In this document: piece after piece, positions 1-4,413 of the stretch
Layout of the letters: each line of letters opens with the position of its first letter
Position numbering within the stretch: the first letter of the stretch is position 1
DNA from: Halieaceae bacterium
Lineage (GTDB): Bacteria > Pseudomonadota > Gammaproteobacteria > Pseudomonadales > Halieaceae
DNA length: 7,673 nucleotides
Direction of reading: 5' to 3'
Assembly (NCBI GenBank): GCA_003520285.1
Contig: DOVB01000231.1
Coordinates: 1-7,673 of the forward strand
Program-made: the position numbers and the translations under genes
Notes under the pieces: generated by a model
Databases searched by the model: none
What the model saw: only the letters and a program-made list of their open reading frames with translations
Told to the model about the DNA's origin: nothing

Positions 1-14
1 AGCAGACACTTTAA

Positions 15-659
15 ATGGCGACTCAACGCGGCACAGTTTTTACGATTTCAGCACCCAGCGGGGCCGGTAAAACCAGCCTTGTCAAAGCTTTGCTCGAGCG
101 CGATGAACAGTTGCAAGTGTCGGTATCACACACCACTCGCCCAATGCGTGCGGGCGAAATCGATGGCGTCAATTACCACTTCGTATCTGACTCCGAATTT
201 CGCGCGATGACCGCGCAGCAGGCCTTCGTTGAGTACGCAGAAGTCTTTGGGTATTGGTACGGAACCTCTGCAGAAGCAATTAACACGGCCCGAGCCGACA
301 ACACCGACATCATTCTAGAAATTGACTGGCAAGGTGCAGAACAGATCAAAGCCGTTTGGCCAGAGGCTTGTGCCATCTTCATCTTGCCCCCCTCACATCG
401 CACACTAGAACAGCGTCTAGAGGGTAGGGGGCAGGATTCGCCGGCTGTCATTCAGCAACGTCTAGCCGAAGCAGAGCAGGAGATATCTCATTACACGATC
501 GCAGACTACCTAGTAGTGAACGACGTGTTTGAAGACGCGCTTAGCGGTATCCGCAATATCATAGGCGCCGAACGGCTTCGAACAGATCGCCAAGCTATTG
601 CCCTACAAGCCTTATTGTGTGATTTAATGCCGTCAACAGCGCTACGCAACCCGGAGTAA
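15..659 (+). CDS. gmk: Guanylate kinase
   Basis: Cytoplasmic enzyme that phosphorylates GMP (and dGMP) to GDP with ATP, an essential step towards GTP and, indirectly, (p)ppGpp. The 214-residue protein is close to the usual length (about 207 in E. coli). The P-loop APSGAGKT lies at residues 13-20. The GMP-binding segment VSHTTRPMRAGEIDG spans 36-50, with the family's YHF following at 53-55. YGTS is at 82-85 and the conserved EIDWQGA at 102-108. The lid region has Arg138 and Arg149, and VVND is at 167-170. All expected motifs are intact. The ATG at 15 sits one base after a TTTAA run, with no clear Shine-Dalgarno in the 14 bases available. It is the natural start because the P-loop is reached at the standard distance. 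It is the first gene of the gmk-rpoZ-spoT-ridA series. Identification is essentially certain. Confidence 0.97.
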   Translation: MATQRGTVFTISAPSGAGKTSLVKALLERDEQLQVSVSHTTRPMRAGEIDGVNYHFVSDSEFRAMTAQQAFVEYAEVFGYWYGTSAEAINTARADNTDIILEIDWQGAEQIKAVWPEACAIFILPPSHRTLEQRLEGRGQDSPAVIQQRLAEAEQEISHYTIADYLVVNDVFEDALSGIRNIIGAERLRTDRQAIALQALLCDLMPSTALRNPE

Positions 660-665
660 GTGGGT

Positions 666-671
666 TATACT
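666..671 (+). promoter_or_regulatory. Possible -10 element upstream of rpoZ
   Basis: TATACT matches the sigma-70 -10 consensus at 5 of 6 positions and lies in the 63-bp gap between gmk and rpoZ. It would give a leader of roughly 45 nt before rpoZ. The best hexamer 17 bp upstream (643-648, TACGCA, inside the gmk end) matches the -35 consensus at only 3 of 6, and there is no extended -10 TG. This could be an internal promoter giving rpoZ-spoT-ridA expression independent of gmk, or a chance match. It is inferred from sequence only. Confidence 0.3.
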
Positions 672-710
672 GATGGGCTCGCCATTTTGGCTAGTTTTAT
701 TTTTAATCCG

Positions 711-715
711 AGGAG
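711..715 (+). promoter_or_regulatory. Ribosome binding site of rpoZ
   Basis: AGGAG lies 7 nt before the ATG at 723, an ideal Shine-Dalgarno sequence and spacing. It decides the rpoZ start. The upstream in-frame GTG at 660, directly after the gmk stop, would add 21 residues that do not resemble omega and would place this site inside the coding region. Confidence 0.85.
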
Positions 716-722
716 TGGTGCC

Positions 723-980
723 ATGGCACGAGTAACTGTCGAAGATTGTCTAGAACACGTCGACAACCGATTTGAGTTGGTCATGGTCGCGACCAAGCGC
801 GCGCGTCAGCTTGCAACCGGTGGACGCGATCCAATGGTTCCTGAAGAATCTGATAAACCTACCGTTATTGCTTTGCGTGAAATAGCTGAAGGCTTCGTTT
901 CCGCTGAGACGCTCTCTCAAGAAGATCAGCGTAGAGCTGAAGATGAGTTAGCAGAAGTAATGACGGGAGCCAGTTACTAA
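723..980 (+). CDS. rpoZ: DNA-directed RNA polymerase omega subunit
   Basis: Small subunit that binds the beta' subunit and aids assembly and stability of RNA polymerase. In E. coli the N-terminal residues of omega help form ppGpp binding site 1 at the omega/beta' interface. The 85-residue product begins [20 protein letters not shown], nearly superimposable on E. coli omega (91 aa). It keeps the ARVT start implicated in ppGpp binding, the helix [15 protein letters not shown] (17-31) and the [14 protein letters not shown] block (44-57). The acidic C-terminal tail (from about residue 60) is variable, as usual in the family. The start is fixed by the strong AGGAG at 711-715. It is followed after 11 bp by spoT, the classical rpoZ-spoT pairing of gammaproteobacteria. 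No anomaly seen. Confidence 0.97.
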   Translation: MARVTVEDCLEHVDNRFELVMVATKRARQLATGGRDPMVPEESDKPTVIALREIAEGFVSAETLSQEDQRRAEDELAEVMTGASY

Positions 981-991
981 GTTTCGTCACG

Positions 992-3097
992 ATGGAGGCG
1001 CTGACTCGTTTAGATCACACGCTGGCTGAATATCTCAGTCACGAACAGAGCCAGACGATTAAACGCGCCTTTTTTTACGCCGAGCAAGCCCATTTTGGGC
1101 AAACGCGACGAAGCGGCGACCCTTATGTGACCCACCCGCTTGCCGTCGCCAATATCTTAGCTGAAATGCACATGGACCCGCAGAGTATTATGGCGGGCTT
1201 GCTGCATGACGTTATCGAAGACACCGGGGTCAGCAAAGAAGCGCTTGCCGTGCAATTCGGTGATACCGTGGCCGATCTCGTCGATGGGGTGAGTAAACTC
1301 ACCCAGATCGAGTTTAATTCCTTAGCAGAGAAACAAGCAGAAAATTTCCAGAAAATGGCGCTAGCAATGGCGCGCGATATCCGCGTGATCTTAGTCAAAC
1401 TCGCTGATCGCTTGCATAATATGCGCACGCTGGGTGTGCTTGACCCGATTAAAAGCCGGCGAATCGCAAAAGAAACTCTCGAAATATATGCCCCGATCGC
1501 GATGCGACTGGGTATGAACACCATGCGAATGGAATTTGAAGATCTTGGCTTTCGAGCCCTGTATCCGATGCGATACCGGCGTATTGCAGCAGCGCGAACC
1601 AAAGCTCGCGGTAATCGCAAAGAGCTGGTCGAAAATATCAGTCAACAGATCGAAGCTACCCTAAGCCGGGAAGGGCACGAAGCCACCGTCATCGGACGCG
1701 AAAAACATCTCTTCAGCATTTATCAGAAAATGAAGGAAAAGCGTAAATCGTTTTCTGAGATCATGGATATCTACGCCTTTCGAATCATTGTCGACTCGGT
1801 TGATACCTGCTATCGCGTCCTCGGCTGTATCCACAGTATGTACAAACCAGTCCCAGGAGAATTCACAGACTACATCGCGATGCCCAAAGCCAATGGCTAT
1901 CAATCTTTACATACGGTACTGCGAGGCATGCACGGCGTACCCATTGAGATTCAAATTAGAACGCGGGACATGGAAGATATGGCCAACAATGGTATCGCGG
2001 CTCACTGGCTCTATAAGAGCGATGACAAAGCGACCAATGTCAGTCAGGCGAGAGCTCGCAAGTGGATTCAAGGACTACTTGAGATGCAGCAAGTGGCGGG
2101 CAACTCACTAGAGTTTATCGAGAACGTCAAAATCGACTTATTCCCTGATGAGATTTATATCTTCACGCCGAAAGGAAAAATTCTTGAACTCCCTCGTGGC
2201 GCGACGCCAGTTGATTTTGCCTACGCCGTGCATACCGGTGTCGGCAACCGCTGCGTGGCCTGTCGCATCAACAATCGATTAGCCCCATTGTCAGAGCCGC
2301 TTCAAAGCGGTCAAACCGTAGAGGTGATTACGGCCATTGGTGCGCAACCGAATCCCGCTTGGTTCAACTACGCGATTACCGCAAAGGCGCGCACCAACAT
2401 CCGTCATTTTCTTAAGCAGCAGCGCGAAGAAGACTCGATTGCCCTAGGGGAACGACTGCTTGATCGGGCTCTTAACGCGCAAGACACGTCTATTGAAGGC
2501 GTAAAAGGTACGCTCATTGAAGCTTTTTTACAAACTTACAACTACGCCAGCATCGATAACCTATGTGTCGATATCGCGTTGGGTGAGCGCTTGCCCACCA
2601 TTACCGCTCAACAAATACTCGGCAAATCGGGTAGCGAAGACATTCTTGGCGACAACACGATCTCTATTCGCGGCACCGAGGGCTTTATGGTCACGCCAGC
2701 AAAATGCTGTTACCCGCTCCCGGGTGACCCAATCGCTGGCTATTTAAGCTCAGAGAAAGGCGTCGTTGTGCATCGTGAAACGTGCAAAAACTTGAGCGAT
2801 GTCCGCGACACCCCCGAGCGTTTCGTTGCGCTGCGCTGGGATAACGAGGTTGAGGGCGATTATACGGCGGCCTTACGAGTCGAAGTTGAGAATCGACGCG
2901 GGGTAATTGCCGTGATTGCAACGCGCATTAACAGTATGAATATCAATATCGAGAAAATAGCCACTGGCGACAAAGATCACATGTTCTCGCTGGTTGACTT
3001 AGAACTCCCTGTGAACTCTCGTGTTCACCTTGCTCATGTGATGCGGCGGCTTCGAACCGTCGACGGCGTCCACAAAGTCACTCGAGTCAAAAATTAA
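992..3097 (+). CDS. spoT: SpoT-type bifunctional (p)ppGpp 3'-pyrophosphohydrolase/synthetase
   Basis: Long RelA/SpoT homologue (701 aa; E. coli SpoT about 702) that degrades, and in most relatives also weakly makes, the alarmone (p)ppGpp. The HD hydrolase domain (about 25-180) is complete: His48, His72-Asp73, Glu76-Asp77, Asp139 and Asn143. The synthetase domain (about 230-340) has RxK at 236-238, Ser242, Asp259, NGYQSLHT at 301-308 with Tyr303, and Glu319 in EIQIRT. However, the RxKD motif reads EFTD (290-293). A TGS domain follows (about 382-446), then a helical region. The Cys/His (CC) domain has Cys572-Cys573, His594 and Cys598. The C-terminal ACT domain covers about 621-701. It starts 11 bp after rpoZ with no evident Shine-Dalgarno, so initiation may depend on translational coupling. 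Hydrolase activity is expected. Synthetase activity is uncertain because of the EFTD change. Confidence 0.96.
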   Translation: MEALTRLDHTLAEYLSHEQSQTIKRAFFYAEQAHFGQTRRSGDPYVTHPLAVANILAEMHMDPQSIMAGLLHDVIEDTGVSKEALAVQFGDTVADLVDGVSKLTQIEFNSLAEKQAENFQKMALAMARDIRVILVKLADRLHNMRTLGVLDPIKSRRIAKETLEIYAPIAMRLGMNTMRMEFEDLGFRALYPMRYRRIAAARTKARGNRKELVENISQQIEATLSREGHEATVIGREKHLFSIYQKMKEKRKSFSEIMDIYAFRIIVDSVDTCYRVLGCIHSMYKPVPGEFTDYIAMPKANGYQSLHTVLRGMHGVPIEIQIRTRDMEDMANNGIAAHWLYKSDDKATNVSQARARKWIQGLLEMQQVAGNSLEFIENVKIDLFPDEIYIFTPKGKILELPRGATPVDFAYAVHTGVGNRCVACRINNRLAPLSEPLQSGQTVEVITAIGAQPNPAWFNYAITAKARTNIRHFLKQQREEDSIALGERLLDRALNAQDTSIEGVKGTLIEAFLQTYNYASIDNLCVDIALGERLPTITAQQILGKSGSEDILGDNTISIRGTEGFMVTPAKCCYPLPGDPIAGYLSSEKGVVVHRETCKNLSDVRDTPERFVALRWDNEVEGDYTAALRVEVENRRGVIAVIATRINSMNINIEKIATGDKDHMFSLVDLELPVNSRVHLAHVMRRLRTVDGVHKVTRVKN
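1273..1310. repeat. Intragenic two-part inverted repeat in spoT
   Basis: A perfect 8-bp inverted repeat, GGGTGAGT (1287-1294) and ACTCACCC (1297-1304), is separated by only AA. It is flanked by a second pair, CGATCT (1273-1278) and AGATCG (1305-1310), with 8 unpaired bases on the left side. In mRNA this could form a bulged hairpin within the hydrolase-domain coding region around residues 95-106. The encoded VDGVSKL is strongly conserved in SpoT, so the symmetry may simply result from codon choice. The repeat is visible; any function is speculative. Confidence 0.4.
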
Positions 3098-3098
3098 C

Positions 3099-3102
3099 AG
3101 GA
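3099..3102 (+). promoter_or_regulatory. Ribosome binding site of ridA
   Basis: AGGA follows the spoT stop codon (3095-3097) directly and stands 7 nt before the ATG at 3110. It supports that start and shows ridA is translated from its own site on a transcript shared with spoT. Confidence 0.75.
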
Positions 3103-3109
3103 TCACAAC

Positions 3110-3493
3110 ATGAAAAACAAAGCCATAATCCAAACCGATGCCGCGCCCGCCGCGATTGGACCCTACTCACAGGCAGTCAAAGTAGGCAACACCGTCTGGA
3201 TTTCAGGACAGATTCCTCTCGATCCGGTCACTATGACCGTCGTCGAGGGCGATATTTCAGCGCAGGCCATTCAAGTGTTCAATAATTTAAGCGCTATCGC
3301 CGAAGCCGCCGGAGGCAGCTTAAACCACGCAGTCAAAATCAACCTCTCTCTTACCGATTTGGCTGATTTTGACGCGGTAAATACAGTCATGAAATCCTTC
3401 TTTTCAGAGCCGTATCCCGCTCGCGCCTGCGTGCAGGTCGCAGCTCTGCCTAAAGCGGTCGCAATCGAGGTGGAAGCAGTCATCGCAGTATAA
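3110..3493 (+). CDS. ridA: RidA/YjgF/UK114-family reactive imine deaminase
   Basis: Small cytoplasmic protein of the Rid family, normally a homotrimer with active sites between subunits. It hydrolyses reactive enamine/imine intermediates such as 2-aminoacrylate, released by PLP-dependent threonine/serine dehydratases, and so protects PLP enzymes. The 127-residue product has standard family length. It shows the family features AIGPYSQAV (15-23, Tyr19), WISGQIPLDP (30-39) and the PARACVQVAALPK signature (103-115), with catalytic-type Arg105 and Glu120 at the positions used by active RidA members. It lies 12 bp after spoT, probably as the last gene of the transcription unit, and ends 18 bp from the oppositely oriented SDR gene. 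I see no hairpin with a T-run in that gap. Subfamily assignment to archetypal RidA rests on Arg105. Confidence 0.93.
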   Translation: MKNKAIIQTDAAPAAIGPYSQAVKVGNTVWISGQIPLDPVTMTVVEGDISAQAIQVFNNLSAIAEAAGGSLNHAVKINLSLTDLADFDAVNTVMKSFFSEPYPARACVQVAALPKAVAIEVEAVIAV

Positions 3494-3511
3494 AGGCTAC
3501 TGCCCTCTGGC

Positions 3512-4375
3512 CTAGCGCTTGCTCAGCTCTGCTGCATAACCCTCTTCAAAGCTCGTATACCGTAACGAATAACCACTCGCTGTGAGGGCCTCATTCGAAA
3601 CGCGCTTGTGCGACTCGGGCGAATGCGCGGGTACGCTTGCGTCGTTTGGCGGAATCAATCCTAGCTGATCGGCAAGCCACCGCTCAAGCTGGTGGCGCGG
3701 TGCAGGCCTATTATCAGCCGCATTGTACACCGGCTGCAGCGCTTTGCCCTGTTGCTCTAAGTGGATCAAGTGCGCCAGGAAACCAACGCAATCCGCTCTA
3801 TGAATACGATTGGTGTAAATGACGGGTTCAGATCTTGACCACAGCCCTCGCTCAATACGCGATCGATAGAACGTCGCAGCGCCATCGTAAATACCAGCGC
3901 ACCTTATCAACGTCGTGTCCGCCGCCGCGGCGATTGTTTGCTCGGCAGCAATGAGCGCCAGTGCCGCATACCCGTCAGTCGCGAGCGGCGAGGTCTCATC
4001 AACCCAGCCACCGTCGGACTCACCATAAACTCGAGTGCTACTGACGTAAAATACACGTTTCAATTTACACCCTGAAATGGCTTTGGCTATCGCTTGTGCG
4101 CCAGCAACATAGCCCTGCTGATAACCAGCTTCTGTATAAGCCGCCGGTTTGAGTGTAATAACAAGGTAATCAGGCTTCCACTCAATCATGGGTTGCAGAT
4201 CACTGACCTCAGTATAATCAGCCGCCAGCCACTGCATGCCCTCGGTGCCGGCCGGGGGTGATCGACGGAGACCCAGACAGCGGTAATCCTGAAGTACCAG
4301 ACGTCTCGCCAGGGCGATACCAATATCACCACAGCCAATCAAAGCAACCCGAGGCTTGTTATCATCCCTTTGCAC
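3512..4375 (-). CDS. Atypical SDR-family NAD(P)-binding epimerase-like protein, substrate unknown
   Basis: A 287-residue extended Rossmann-fold protein of the NAD-dependent epimerase/dehydratase-like group, similar in style to E. coli YeeZ. The nucleotide-binding loop GCGDIG is at 14-19, after a beta strand RVALI. VFYVSSTRVYG (108-118) followed by WVDETSP (124-130) is the hallmark of this subgroup. R158-CAGIY (158-163) and NRIHRADCV (189-197) line the usual substrate side. The C-terminal KRVSNEALTASGY (257-269) and FEEGY (276-280) are also typical. The classical YxxxK dyad is absent: Tyr136 is followed by Ala at the Lys position, so standard SDR catalysis is doubtful. The start is GTG at 4373-4375. 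An in-frame TAG three codons upstream excludes a longer form, and AAAAGG precedes it by 9 nt. It is divergent from recG and convergent with ridA. Reaction and pathway are unknown. Confidence 0.85.
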   Translation of the reverse strand: MQRDDNKPRVALIGCGDIGIALARRLVLQDYRCLGLRRSPPAGTEGMQWLAADYTEVSDLQPMIEWKPDYLVITLKPAAYTEAGYQQGYVAGAQAIAKAISGCKLKRVFYVSSTRVYGESDGGWVDETSPLATDGYAALALIAAEQTIAAAADTTLIRCAGIYDGAATFYRSRIERGLWSRSEPVIYTNRIHRADCVGFLAHLIHLEQQGKALQPVYNAADNRPAPRHQLERWLADQLGLIPPNDASVPAHSPESHKRVSNEALTASGYSLRYTSFEEGYAAELSKR

Positions 4376-4383
4376 GATACACT
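4356..4383 (+). promoter_or_regulatory. Possible recG promoter (TTGTTA / TACACT)
   Basis: TTGTTA (4356-4361) and TACACT (4378-4383), 16 bp apart, match the sigma-70 -35 and -10 consensus at 4 of 6 each. Transcription would begin near 4390, about 24 nt before the recG ATG. The -35 part overlaps the first codons of the divergent SDR gene. recG needs a promoter near here because its upstream neighbour runs the other way. The hexamers are weak, so this is only a candidate. Confidence 0.25.
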
Positions 4384-4384
4384 A

Positions 4385-4390
4385 CCTTTT
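4385..4390 (-). promoter_or_regulatory. Ribosome binding site of the SDR gene
   Basis: On the minus strand these bases read AAAAGG, 9 nt before the GTG start at 4375. Together with the in-frame TAG just upstream of that GTG, this supports GTG as the true start. Confidence 0.5.
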
Positions 4391-4413
4391 CACTTCCTGA
4401 GCAGTTGGAACAG

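Noticed and set aside
1..14. Possible end of an upstream gene (in-frame QTL then TAA at 12-14)
   Set aside because: Only three codons are visible, too little to support a gene. yicC often precedes gmk, but the visible residues do not match its usual end.
660..722. GTG-started extension of rpoZ by 21 codons
   Set aside because: The added residues do not resemble omega, and the ATG at 723 has a textbook AGGAG at 7 nt.
1123..1620. 165-codon open frame on the minus strand inside spoT
   Set aside because: It is Arg/Ser-rich with no recognisable motif, and lies fully opposite conserved spoT coding sequence: a shadow frame.
3494..3511. Terminator between ridA and the SDR gene
   Set aside because: Only a 4-bp AGGC/GCCT pairing with a long loop and no T-run; not a credible rho-independent terminator.
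4258..4413. GTG-started 52-codon N-terminal extension of recG
   Set aside because: It lies opposite the SDR gene, lacks RecG similarity, and would make the protein longer than the family. ATG 4414 gives 696 residues, near the E. coli length.
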